In this document: positions 35,849 through 44,298 of the stretch, in pieces
Numbering within the stretch: the stretch's first letter is position 1
Layout: the number at the start of each line of letters is the position of its first letter
Assembly: GCF_004152865.1 (NCBI RefSeq)
Contig: NZ_SEOO01000008.1
Location: 61,090-125,089 of the forward strand
Direction of reading: 5' to 3'
DNA: 64,000 bases
From: Sphingobium cupriresistens
Lineage (GTDB): Bacteria > Pseudomonadota > Alphaproteobacteria > Sphingomonadales > Sphingomonadaceae
Notes under the pieces: model-generated
Told to the model about the DNA's origin: nothing
The model's database searches: none
Seen by the model: the letters and a program-made list of their open reading frames with translations, nothing else
Position numbers and translations under genes: made by a program

Positions 35849-37966
35849 TCACCCGCCGCGGTGATAATCATAATCCATCGCCCGGCCTTGCTGCTTGGTC
35901 AGGATGGCGCCGACGATCGCGCCGCCGCTGCGCCGCAAGCGTTCGACCGCCGCGCGCAGGCCGCCATGATGGTTGCGGCCCCATTCGACCACCAGCAGGC
36001 TGGCCTGCGCCTTGGCCGCCAACAGCGGCGCATCGCCAATTCCCAGGATCGGCGGGGCATCGATCAGCACCGTGTCGTAGCGGTCGCGCACCGCCGTGAG
36101 CAGGCCGTCCAGCGCCGGGGTCGACAGCAGTTCCGACGGATTGGGCGGCAGCGTGCCGCAAGGCAGCAGCGCCACGCCCGCGATACCGGTGTCCACGATC
36201 ACATCCTGCGCCATAGCCTGACCGGTCAGCACTTCGCTGATGCCGCGCGCGGGGGACAGGCGGAACAGGCGATGCTGCACCGGACGGCGCATGTCGCCAT
36301 CAATCACCAGCACCGACTTGCCCAGGCCCGCCAGCGCCAGCGCCAACGCATGGAGGGTCAGCGACTTGCCCTCCCCTTCTTGCGCGCTGGTGACCAAGAT
36401 CGATCGCGGCAGCCCGTCTGCCGACGCCAACAGCAGCGACGCGGCGATCGGGGTGAATATCTCCGCCGGCTGGGGATTATCGCCGGTAACCGGCACCGCG
36501 CCGAGCAAGGACAGCCCGACCCGTTCCGCCAACGTGTCGGCGGAGGTCACGGCGTCATCGAACATATGCCGCGCCGCCACCAGCAGCAGGCCCAACGCCA
36601 GCCCGCCGAGCGAGGCCAGCAGAAGGGTCACGCCTATCCGCGGTGAAAAGGGCCGCGTCGGCACCGCCGCACGATCGAGGGGCTGGATGCGACCGGCCTG
36701 AAACCCCGCCTGCGACGCCATGTCGCGATAGCGCTGGAGCAGGCTGTCATGCAGCATCCGATAGGTATCGACCGAGCGTTCCATGATGCCCATCTGGACA
36801 TCGCGGCCCTGCTCCACCTGCGCCTGCTGTTCGAGCTGCGCGATTTCCTTGGCGATCTGATCCTCGCCGCGCACCGCCACCTCATATTGTTCGCGCAGCG
36901 ACGCCCGGATGGTGTTGGCCATGGAATCGGCCTGCTCATCCAGCGCCGCCAGCTTCGCCCGCGCTTCGCGCATTTCGGGATGGGCATCCTTACGAAACTG
37001 CCGTTCCTCGGCAACGGTCGCGCGGGCTTGCGCGCGATCGGCCATAATCTGCTGCATGGCCCCGTTGCCCAGCACTTCGGGCAGCGTGTCGGCGCTGGCG
37101 CGCCGCGCGCTTTCCCACCGTTTCTGCGCCGCGATACGATCGGCCGCAGCCTGCGCGCGGAAGGCGTTGAGCTGCGCCAGCCGCGTCGCCACCGACCCGT
37201 CGGGGGCGGCAGGCTTGACGGGTTTGCTCTCTTCGCCTGATTGGGCCGGCGTGCCGGTGCGCGTGGCATAGACAGCCATGTCGCGCTCGGCCCGCGCCAG
37301 ATCGTTGCGCGCGCCGTCCAGTTCGCCCAGCAGGAAGCGGCGCGCCTGCACCCCGGATTCGAAGCCGCGCTTCAGGTCGGCGCGGATCAGGCTGTCCGCA
37401 TAGCTGTTAGCCACGCGCGCCGAAAGCACCGGATCGGCGCTGACGAAGCTGATCCGCAGAACCCGCGACTTGCCGGGCAGTTCGACCTCCAGATTATCGC
37501 GCAGCAGCCGCACGACCATGTCCTGCTCCACCTGACGCTGCGACAAGGTGCCGACGCCCTCTGGCGGGCGGACCTCGTCCATGCCCTTGAAGAAGGTCGG
37601 CGTACCGACCAGCGACAGATCGCGCGCGACCTCCTCCGCCAGCGCCCGGCTGCGCAACACCTCCAATTCGGTCTGCATCAGCGTTTCGGTGTCGTTCGCC
37701 GATCCGGCGCGCTGGGCCGCGGCGGAACCGGCCGCGCCGGCAGGCACATCCTCCACCTCGACCGAGGCGGTGGCGCGATAATCAGGCGTAGAGGTGAGGA
37801 TGAAGAGCGCGCCGGCCAACAGGCAGAGCGCCATGGTGACGAACAGGATGACGCGGTGGCGGCGCAGCACCAGCCAGCAGCGCTGCGCGGCGGCGGACAA
37901 GCGGGCGCTGAATCCTTCGCCGCCGTTATCCGCATCGTCACGCATCGGGAAAGCAGGAATACCCAT
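35849..37966 (-). CDS. Exopolysaccharide chain-length protein with tyrosine kinase domain (Wzc-like)
   Basis: A 705-aa inner-membrane protein. N-terminal Wzz domain with the first helix (ILFVTMALCLLAGALFIL), a long periplasmic coiled-coil part (about 200-430), a second helix near 455, then a BY-kinase: Walker A SAQEGEGKS, Walker A' VLVIDGDMRRP and Walker B VLIDAPPILG. The C-terminal Tyr cluster is short (DYDYHRGG). It controls polymer length and export by autophosphorylation. Its ATG overlaps the stop of the Wza-like gene (TGATG). Confidence 0.93.
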   Translation of the reverse strand: MGIPAFPMRDDADNGGEGFSARLSAAAQRCWLVLRRHRVILFVTMALCLLAGALFILTSTPDYRATASVEVEDVPAGAAGSAAAQRAGSANDTETLMQTELEVLRSRALAEEVARDLSLVGTPTFFKGMDEVRPPEGVGTLSQRQVEQDMVVRLLRDNLEVELPGKSRVLRISFVSADPVLSARVANSYADSLIRADLKRGFESGVQARRFLLGELDGARNDLARAERDMAVYATRTGTPAQSGEESKPVKPAAPDGSVATRLAQLNAFRAQAAADRIAAQKRWESARRASADTLPEVLGNGAMQQIMADRAQARATVAEERQFRKDAHPEMREARAKLAALDEQADSMANTIRASLREQYEVAVRGEDQIAKEIAQLEQQAQVEQGRDVQMGIMERSVDTYRMLHDSLLQRYRDMASQAGFQAGRIQPLDRAAVPTRPFSPRIGVTLLLASLGGLALGLLLVAARHMFDDAVTSADTLAERVGLSLLGAVPVTGDNPQPAEIFTPIAASLLLASADGLPRSILVTSAQEGEGKSLTLHALALALAGLGKSVLVIDGDMRRPVQHRLFRLSPARGISEVLTGQAMAQDVIVDTGIAGVALLPCGTLPPNPSELLSTPALDGLLTAVRDRYDTVLIDAPPILGIGDAPLLAAKAQASLLVVEWGRNHHGGLRAAVERLRRSGGAIVGAILTKQQGRAMDYDYHRGG

Positions 37967-38673
37967 CAGTGATTTCCGTCCAGCGCGATAAAGCCGGTGG
38001 CGAGCGCAGGCATGGCCAGCAGCGCGCCGCCCATGATCGCCTTGGCGCGCGACAGGCCGACGATGACCATGTCGCCCGGCAGAATTTCAGGATCGGGCGC
38101 ACGCCCCTTGCGAATGGCGGCCAGATCGAACAACGCGGCCCGCCGCTGGCCGTCCAACCGACGTATGACGACCACCTGATTGAGGCCGGCGAGCCGGGTC
38201 GGCCCCCTCGCCAGGGCGACGGCCTGTAACAGCGTCAGTCGCCCTTCGACCGGATAGAGGCCAGGTTCGCGCACTTCGCCATCCAATGTGACGCGGCGGC
38301 CCACGGCCTTTTTCACAAACAGGGTGACTTGCGGCGACACCAGATAGCGTTCCCCCAGGCGCCCGGCAATGACATCGCCCGCTTCGCCGGCGGTCAGACC
38401 CGCGACCGACACATCGCCGATCAGTGGCATACGGATCATGCCGGCCGCCGTGACCTGCGCGTCTTCCAGCGACAGGCCGGGTTCATGATACACTTGGATG
38501 CGCAGCACATCGTCTGGCGCGATACGATAATCCATTCCAATCGCTGGTGGCGGAGGGATCGCCACATAGGCGGCCTCGCCCCGTGGCGCATCCTCCACGG
38601 TCGCGCACGCCCCCAGCAGCCCGCAGGCCGCCAGCATCGCAATCGATCGGTTGATGCTGTTTCCGCGCTTCAT
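37966..38673 (-). CDS. Polysaccharide export lipoprotein (Wza-like)
   Basis: A 235-aa exported protein with a lipoprotein signal (lipobox LLGAC at 19-23), a Poly_export domain (DYRIAPDDVLRIQVYHEP, LIGDVSVAGLTAGE) and an SLBB-like domain (VTLDGEVREPGLYPVEG). A predicted C-terminal hydrophobic segment (MGGALLAMPALATGFIAL) may cross the outer membrane. It should form the outer-membrane channel served by the adjacent Wzc-like kinase, with coupled translation. Confidence 0.92.
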   Translation of the reverse strand: MKRGNSINRSIAMLAACGLLGACATVEDAPRGEAAYVAIPPPPAIGMDYRIAPDDVLRIQVYHEPGLSLEDAQVTAAGMIRMPLIGDVSVAGLTAGEAGDVIAGRLGERYLVSPQVTLFVKKAVGRRVTLDGEVREPGLYPVEGRLTLLQAVALARGPTRLAGLNQVVVIRRLDGQRRAALFDLAAIRKGRAPDPEILPGDMVIVGLSRAKAIMGGALLAMPALATGFIALDGNH

Positions 38674-38775
38674 CCGCGCTCCCGCCCCGTCCTAACCCAG
38701 ATGAGGCCGGGGGTTAACGGCGCGGCACGATGATGGCAACCATGGACGGGACAGGCCGAAGGCGCCCGATGGCTG

Positions 38776-40071
38776 TCAGATGGCGAGGCGGTCGGGCGCC
38801 GGCTGCGCCAGGCGGCGCGGCTGATCGGGCCAGATGCCCCGCGTGTCATAGACAGCCTTGCCGGCGCGTTCATCGACGGGGACAGATTTGAACATGTCAT
38901 GATCGACTAGAATGACGAAAACGCCACATTGTTCCAGTGCCGTATCGAGATCGATCAGGTCGGCCCCCGTTCCGGCGAATTCCATCGGCAATGCCTGAGC
39001 ATAGGGTTCGACCAGCTTGATGCGGCGACCATAGCGCCGCGCCAGCCGCGCGGCGACCTTCACCGCCGGGCTTTCGCGGAAATCATCGATATTCGCCTTG
39101 AAGGCAAGGCCGAGGCAGGCGACGTCTTCGTCGGCGAAGGCGTCGATCATGTCCGACGCCTTGGCTATGACATAGTCGGTCTTGCCGTCATTCACTTCGC
39201 GTGCGGTGCGGATGATGCGGGCATTTTCCGGGTCGCCATGGACGATGAACCAGGGATCGACGGCGATGCAATGCCCGCCGACGCCTGGGCCTGGCGAGAG
39301 GATATTGACGCGCGGATGGCGGTTGGCGAGGCGGATCACCTCCCACACGTCGATGTCCACATTCTCCGCGATCACCGACAATTCGTTGGCGAAGGCGATG
39401 TTGACGTCGCGGAAGCTGTTTTCGACCAGCTTGACCATTTCGGCCGCGCGGGCGGTTGTGGTGATGCAGGCGCCACGCACGAACTGGCGATAGAAGCCCA
39501 GCGCCTTGCGCGCGCAACGCGGCGTGATGCCGCCGATGCAGCGGTCGTTGTCGATCAGTTCGACCAGGATGCGGCCTGGCAGCACGCGTTCCGGGCAATA
39601 GGCGATGGCGATGTCGCCCTGCGCGCCCTGCCCCGGCATTTTAAGGTCGGGACGAATGGCGCCGATCACGTCGCGCATCGCTTCGGTCGTGCCGACGGGC
39701 GAGGTGGATTCGAGGATCACCGTATCGCCGGCCTTGAGCACCGGGGCGATCGTGCGCGCGGCTTTGAGGACATAGGAGATGTCTGGCGCGCGATCTTCCG
39801 ACACGGGGGTCGGCACGGCGATGATAAAGACGTCGCTTTCCTCGACCTCCAAGCTGGCGCGCAGGTTGCCGCGAGCGACCACGCCTTGGACCAAGCCATC
39901 CAGATCGACTTCCTCGATATGGACGCGGCCGCCATTGACCGTTTCGACCACATGGGCGCTGACGTCGACCCCCACCACCTGCGCGCCGCCACGCGCGATC
40001 AGCGCGGCGGTCGGCAGGCCGATATAGCCAAGGCCAATGACGGAAACCTTCTGCTTTGCGTCGACAGGCAT
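38776..40071 (-). CDS. wecC: UDP-N-acetyl-D-mannosamine dehydrogenase
   Basis: A 431-aa nucleotide-sugar dehydrogenase making UDP-ManNAcA. Rossmann start VSVIGLGYIGLPTAALIA, STSPVGTTEAMRD, catalytic Cys in PGPGVGGHCIAVDP and C-terminal LGLAFKANIDDFRESP. It is the WecC/CapL type rather than Ugd, judged by the PVSEDRAPD and GGI-TP segments. Neighbouring wecB gives its substrate. Confidence 0.92.
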   Translation of the reverse strand: MPVDAKQKVSVIGLGYIGLPTAALIARGGAQVVGVDVSAHVVETVNGGRVHIEEVDLDGLVQGVVARGNLRASLEVEESDVFIIAVPTPVSEDRAPDISYVLKAARTIAPVLKAGDTVILESTSPVGTTEAMRDVIGAIRPDLKMPGQGAQGDIAIAYCPERVLPGRILVELIDNDRCIGGITPRCARKALGFYRQFVRGACITTTARAAEMVKLVENSFRDVNIAFANELSVIAENVDIDVWEVIRLANRHPRVNILSPGPGVGGHCIAVDPWFIVHGDPENARIIRTAREVNDGKTDYVIAKASDMIDAFADEDVACLGLAFKANIDDFRESPAVKVAARLARRYGRRIKLVEPYAQALPMEFAGTGADLIDLDTALEQCGVFVILVDHDMFKSVPVDERAGKAVYDTRGIWPDQPRRLAQPAPDRLAI

Positions 40072-40165
40072 GAGGCGAACAATCCTTCAAACGGTGAATT
40101 CGCCCGCTTTTGTGCCCGGAAATGCTGAAGATTTCGGTAACGCTCCGGCCGCCGCCGTCTAACCT

Positions 40166-40402
40166 CTAGCGATAGCGCGGCAAAGGCTGGCGCGCCATGT
40201 GCATGGGCGAGCGGACGACCGGCGTGGTGATGATCTTGGTCTTCATCAAAGTACGGATGCGATCGGCGCCATCGGGATTGAGCAGCACGACGCGGGTGCC
40301 GCCCGACGTCAGCGGTTCGATGGTCGAAATGGCGATGGCGTGGCGGGCGCAGAGCGCGGTCACGTCGTCCAGCGGCGCGTTCAAATTAATGGCGCGGCTC
40401 AT
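40166..40402 (-). CDS. 78-aa protein of unknown function in exopolysaccharide locus
   Basis: From ATG 40402, a soluble 78-aa protein (MSRAINLNAPLDDVTALC at the start) with a likely helix-strand-helix pattern, LTSGGTRVVLLNPDGADRI, then a basic tail (RSPMHMARQPLPRYR). No family recognised. The ATG overlaps the stop of an 18-codon upstream ORF (ATGA). It lies between wecC and wecB on the same strand. It may be a small regulator of the locus, which is inference. Confidence 0.65.
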   Translation of the reverse strand: MSRAINLNAPLDDVTALCARHAIAISTIEPLTSGGTRVVLLNPDGADRIRTLMKTKIITTPVVRSPMHMARQPLPRYR

Positions 40403-40455
40403 GCGGACGGCCTCGTCAGGCTCAGAATTGAGTGGGCGTGTATCGACAGGGTCAT
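40399..40455 (-). CDS. 18-codon upstream ORF, possible leader peptide
   Basis: ATG at 40455 with an AAGGAG site eight bases upstream encodes MTLSIHAHSILSLTRPSA and ends in TGA sharing bases with the next ATG (ATGA). The strong ribosome site belongs to this mini-ORF, not to the 78-aa gene, so the 78-aa gene may depend on its translation. The peptide has two histidines and no clear attenuator run. Confidence 0.5.
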   Translation of the reverse strand: MTLSIHAHSILSLTRPSA

Positions 40456-40575
40456 GAGACAGGCTCCTTGCATGGCAAGCGGGAGCGCGATTTGTCTCTC
40501 GGTCGTAGCGAATGCTTGCGGGCAGGTTTCGCGGCGATGCCGTCCGGTAGCAGATAGCCGCCACGACGTCGCCTT

Positions 40576-41709
40576 TTATTCCGCCATGGCGGCGCCCGCG
40601 CTGATCACCGCAGCGATTCGCGCCGCCGCCTGGCCGTCACCAAACGGATTATGCGCCCGCGCCATCGCCTGATAGGCGTCGTCATCATCCAGCAGCGCCA
40701 GCACCTCGCGCACGATGCGGTCGCGGTCGGCGCCCACCAGCCGGGCCGTCCCCGCCTCAATACCTTCGGGCCGCTCGGTCGTTTCGCGCATCACCAGCAC
40801 CGGCTTGCCGAGCGAGGGCGCTTCTTCCTGCACGCCCCCGCTGTCGGTCAGCACCAGATGGCACATGTCGAGCAGGCGGACGAAATGGGGATAGTCGAGC
40901 GGTTCGATCATCGCGACATTGGGCAGGTCGCCCAATACGGCGTCCATCACCGGGCGGACATTGGGATTGGGGTGAACGGGGAAGATCACCGCGACGTCGG
41001 CGCGCGCGGCGATATCGGCGATTGACTGCGCGATCGCTTCCATCCCGCCGCCGAAATTCTCGCGCCTATGGCTGGTGACGGCGACGATTCGCTTGCCCGC
41101 GAAGCGCGCGGCCAGACCGTCCAGGCCGCTGGCCAGTCCCGGCTGCGCCAACAGCCGATCGCGGGTGGCGAGCAGCGCGTCGATCACGGTGTTGCCGGTG
41201 ATATGAATGCTGGCGGCGTCCCGGCTTTCGTGCAGCAGCGCGTCGGCCGCGGCCTGGGTGGGCGCGAAGTTCATGTCGGCGATGCAGGCGACGACGCGGC
41301 GATTCACTTCCTCCGGCCAAGGATGATGAATATCGCCGCTGCGCAGGCCGGCCTCGACATGGGCGACCGGGATCTTGCGGTAATAGGCGGCCAAACTGGC
41401 GACCATCGTGGTCAGCGTATCGCCATGGACGACGATGCGGTCAGGCTGTTCCAGGTCGAACGCCTGGCCCAGTTCGACGATCAGCCTGGCGGTCAGCCCG
41501 TCCAGCGTCTGGTTGGGGACCATGACGTCCAGGTCGATGTCGGGCACGATCCCGGCAATGTCCAGCACCTGGTCCAGCAGGCCGCGATGCTGCGCGGTCA
41601 CGATGACCCGCGTCTCCACCCCGGATTGCGCGCGCAGCGCATGGATCACCGGGAACATCTTGATCGCTTCGGGGCGCGTCCCGAACACCAGCGCTACTTT
41701 CACATCCAT
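40576..41709 (-). CDS. wecB: UDP-N-acetylglucosamine 2-epimerase (non-hydrolysing)
   Basis: A 377-aa epimerase making UDP-ManNAc from UDP-GlcNAc. Family motifs: VALVFGTRPEAIKMFPVI, VHGDTLTT, VAHVEAGLRSGD, VTSHRRENFGG and LTDSGGVQEEAPSLG. The start at 41709 is chosen because the beta strand begins there and AAGGA precedes it. Together with wecC it gives UDP-ManNAcA. Confidence 0.94.
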   Translation of the reverse strand: MDVKVALVFGTRPEAIKMFPVIHALRAQSGVETRVIVTAQHRGLLDQVLDIAGIVPDIDLDVMVPNQTLDGLTARLIVELGQAFDLEQPDRIVVHGDTLTTMVASLAAYYRKIPVAHVEAGLRSGDIHHPWPEEVNRRVVACIADMNFAPTQAAADALLHESRDAASIHITGNTVIDALLATRDRLLAQPGLASGLDGLAARFAGKRIVAVTSHRRENFGGGMEAIAQSIADIAARADVAVIFPVHPNPNVRPVMDAVLGDLPNVAMIEPLDYPHFVRLLDMCHLVLTDSGGVQEEAPSLGKPVLVMRETTERPEGIEAGTARLVGADRDRIVREVLALLDDDDAYQAMARAHNPFGDGQAAARIAAVISAGAAMAE

Positions 41710-41782
41710 TCCTTCGCCTGCTGCTGCGCCCAGCCTGTCGCAGAAATTGGTAACCAGCCCCTGAACGATCTTGCTAAATTCA

Positions 41783-41817
41783 TCGCTGCAACGCAGCGAA
41801 TTGTAATGTGCGCGCAC
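41783..41817. promoter_or_regulatory. Palindromes between divergent wecB and ugd
   Basis: TCGCTGC (41783-41789) and GCAGCGA (41793-41799) form a 7-bp inverted repeat with three central bases; GTGCGCGCAC (41808-41817) is a 10-bp perfect palindrome just beyond it. Both are in the 158-base divergent promoter region of the exopolysaccharide genes and may be operators. Confidence 0.35.
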
Positions 41818-41867
41818 TATGATACAGCCTGCGCATAGTCACCACGTCTTACGGAGCTGAATAGTCC

Positions 41868-43172
41868 ATGAAAATCACGATGATCGGCACGGGTTATGTT
41901 GGACTTGTGTCAGGGGCCTGTTTTGCGGATTTTGGTCATGACGTGGTATGCGTGGACAAGGACGCTGGCAAGATCGCGGCGATCGAGTCCGGGCGGATGC
42001 CGATTTTCGAGCCGGGGCTGGACAAGCTGGTGGGCGACAATGCGGCGTCGGGCCGGCTGACCTTCACCACCGACCTGGCCGCTGGCGTCAAGGGCGCCGA
42101 CGCGATCTTCATCGCGGTCGGCACGCCTTCGCGCCGGGGCGACGGCCATGCGGACCTGAGCTATGTCTATGCTGCGGCGCGGGAAATCGTTGCGGCGCTG
42201 GATGCGCCTGCGGTGATCGTGACCAAATCGACCGTGCCGGTGGGCACCGGCGACGAAGTCGAGCGGATCGCGCGCGAATTGAAGCCCGACCTTGACATCC
42301 AGGTCGTGTCCAACCCCGAATTCCTGCGCGAAGGCGCGGCCATCGGCGATTTCAAGCGGCCCGATCGCGTCGTCGTGGGCACCACCGGTTCGGAACGCGC
42401 GATCGCGGTGATGAGCCAGGTCTATCGTCCGCTCAACCTCAACCAGGCGCCCTTGATGTTCACCGGCCGCCGCACCGCCGAACTCATCAAATATGCCGCC
42501 AACGCCTTTCTGGCGACCAAGATCACCTTCATCAACGAAATGGCGGACCTGTGCGAGGCGGTCGGCGCGGAAGTGCAGGACGTGTCGCGCGGCATCGGCC
42601 TCGACAACCGGATCGGCAGCAAATTCCTGCACGCAGGGCCAGGCTATGGCGGCTCCTGCTTCCCCAAGGACACGCTGGCGCTGGTCAAGACCGGCCAGGA
42701 CCATGACGCCCCGATCCGCATCGTCGAAACGGTGGTGCAGGTCAACGACCTGCGCAAGCGGGCGATGGGCCGCAAGATCGTCAAGGCGATGGGCGGCGAC
42801 GCCCGTGGCAAGACGGTCGCGCTGCTGGGCCTGACCTTCAAGCCCAACACCGACGACATGCGCGACGCCCCCAGCCTCGCCATCGTTCAGGCATTGGAAG
42901 ACGCGGGCGCAAAGATCGTCGCCTATGATCCCGAAGGCATGGAGGTCGCCGCGCCGATGATGCCCAAGGTGGTCATGGCCAACGACGCCTATGAGGCCGC
43001 CGACGCCGCCGACGCGGTCGTGCTGGTCACCGAATGGGACATCTTCCGCGCCCTGGATTTGAAGCGCCTGGCCGCCGCCATGACCGGCACCGCGCTCATC
43101 GACCTGCGCAACATCTATCCCGCAGACGAGATCGAAGCTGCAGGCCTCGCACTCTCCCGCGTCGGTGGATAA
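41868..43172 (+). CDS. ugd: UDP-glucose 6-dehydrogenase
   Basis: A 434-aa dehydrogenase making UDP-glucuronate. MKITMIGTGYVGLVSGACFADFG opens the Rossmann fold (in pieces); VTKSTVPVGTGDEV, EFLREGAAIGDF, and the catalytic Cys in PGYGGSCFPKDT follow; LTFKPNTDDMRDAPS near the C-terminus. It is divergent from wecB and completes the acidic sugar supply of the locus. A GC-rich hairpin follows its stop. Confidence 0.96.
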   Translation: MKITMIGTGYVGLVSGACFADFGHDVVCVDKDAGKIAAIESGRMPIFEPGLDKLVGDNAASGRLTFTTDLAAGVKGADAIFIAVGTPSRRGDGHADLSYVYAAAREIVAALDAPAVIVTKSTVPVGTGDEVERIARELKPDLDIQVVSNPEFLREGAAIGDFKRPDRVVVGTTGSERAIAVMSQVYRPLNLNQAPLMFTGRRTAELIKYAANAFLATKITFINEMADLCEAVGAEVQDVSRGIGLDNRIGSKFLHAGPGYGGSCFPKDTLALVKTGQDHDAPIRIVETVVQVNDLRKRAMGRKIVKAMGGDARGKTVALLGLTFKPNTDDMRDAPSLAIVQALEDAGAKIVAYDPEGMEVAAPMMPKVVMANDAYEAADAADAVVLVTEWDIFRALDLKRLAAAMTGTALIDLRNIYPADEIEAAGLALSRVGG

Positions 43173-43305
43173 GCAGAAGGCGGGGCGTCCTCACAACGCC
43201 CCGCCTTCTCTGCATCGCCAGCCCCGCCCGCATCATTGGCTGATCGCGGCGGCGACGTTGTTCCTGATGGGGATCGCCGTCCCGCTCTTTGCCGCCTTCA
43301 TTTGA
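43165..43305 (+). CDS. Predicted 46-aa membrane protein overlapping ugd
   Basis: A GTG at 43165 overlaps the ugd stop. The product has a basic, Pro/His-rich N-terminal part and a C-terminal helix LIAAATLFLMGIAVPLFAAF. The GC-rich inverted repeat at 43175-43209 lies within it, so the DNA may instead be a transcription end; the clean hydrophobic helix favours a gene. No family recognised. Confidence 0.4.
   Translation: MDKQKAGRPHNAPPSLHRQPRPHHWLIAAATLFLMGIAVPLFAAFI
43175..43209 (+). terminator. Strong hairpin after ugd, no T-tract
   Basis: A 14-bp perfect GC-rich stem (43175-43188 with 43196-43209, loop CCTCACA) begins three bases after the ugd stop. There is no T-run, so it could be a factor-dependent end, an RNA-stability element, or coding sequence of the small frame above. 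Confidence 0.45.
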
Positions 43306-43320
43306 GGCGGCGGCAGCGGA

Positions 43321-44181
43321 TCAAGCCTTGATCTTCCAGCCGCGCTTGAGCAGCGTGTAGCACAATCCACCCAGTATCAGGTTCAGGCCCAGCAGCACGC
43401 TGCTGCCCACCACGACATTGGTGTCGGCTGCCGCGACGAAGCCGTAGCGGAAGCCGGAAATGATGTAGAAGAACGGGTTGGCGTGGCTGATCGCCTGGAA
43501 AACCGGGGGCAGGCGATCAATTGAGTAGAATGTGCCCGACAGCAGCGCCAGCGGTCCGATCACGAAATTGGTGATCGCCGCGCCATGATCGAATTTTTCC
43601 GCCCAGATCGATGTCAACACGCCCAGAAAGGCGATGAAGCTGGTGCCGAGCAGGCCAAACCAGGCGACCGCCCACATATGCGCGGGCGTCACATGGACGC
43701 CGGGCCACAAGGCCATGGCCAGCCACAGGGCGAAGCCGACGAACATCGCGCGCGTCACCGACGATGCGACCAGCGCGAACAGCAATTCGCCCACCCCGAT
43801 CGGCGGCATCAGATAATCCACCAACGTGCCCTGCACCTTGCCCACCATCAGCGCGAAGCTGGCATTGGCGAAGCAGGCGTTAATCATGCCCATGATGATC
43901 AGGCCCGGCGCGATGAAGTCGGCGAAGGGCACCGCTTCGCCGCGCAGCAACACGGTCCGCCCGCTGCCGCCCAGCGCAACGATGAATATCACCAGGAACA
44001 TCAGCGTCGTGATCGCCGGCGCCCAGACGGTCTGGAGTTGCACCTTCAGGAAGCGGCGCACTTCCTTGGCGTAGAGCGCCCAGGTGCCGGCCCAGTTGAT
44101 GTTGCGAATCTGCGGCACGCCCGGTTCGGGGAATGGCGGCTGTACCGCGGGAGCGGCGTGAATTTTGGGCTGGTCGTTCAT
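43321..44181 (-). CDS. ABC-2 type transporter permease
   Basis: A 286-aa permease with six helices and the ABC-2 signature (WAPAITTLMFLVIFIVALGG; FIAPGLIIMGMINACFANASF, shown in parts; LSGTFYSIDRLPP). It resembles YadH-type or drug/polysaccharide export permeases. The ATG at 44181 (MNDQPKIHAAP) was chosen over an upstream start. The partner ATPase gene is not adjacent in the window. Confidence 0.9.
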   Translation of the reverse strand: MNDQPKIHAAPAVQPPFPEPGVPQIRNINWAGTWALYAKEVRRFLKVQLQTVWAPAITTLMFLVIFIVALGGSGRTVLLRGEAVPFADFIAPGLIIMGMINACFANASFALMVGKVQGTLVDYLMPPIGVGELLFALVASSVTRAMFVGFALWLAMALWPGVHVTPAHMWAVAWFGLLGTSFIAFLGVLTSIWAEKFDHGAAITNFVIGPLALLSGTFYSIDRLPPVFQAISHANPFFYIISGFRYGFVAAADTNVVVGSSVLLGLNLILGGLCYTLLKRGWKIKA

Positions 44182-44298
44182 GGTTGGATCGACTATCGGC
44201 TGGTCCGTTATGCCGCAAGGGGGAAGGTCCAAGGATTTGAACCTGCGGCGTGGCTTCCCATATAGGGAGCCATAGAAGATTTTTGAGGAGTTTTTTCA

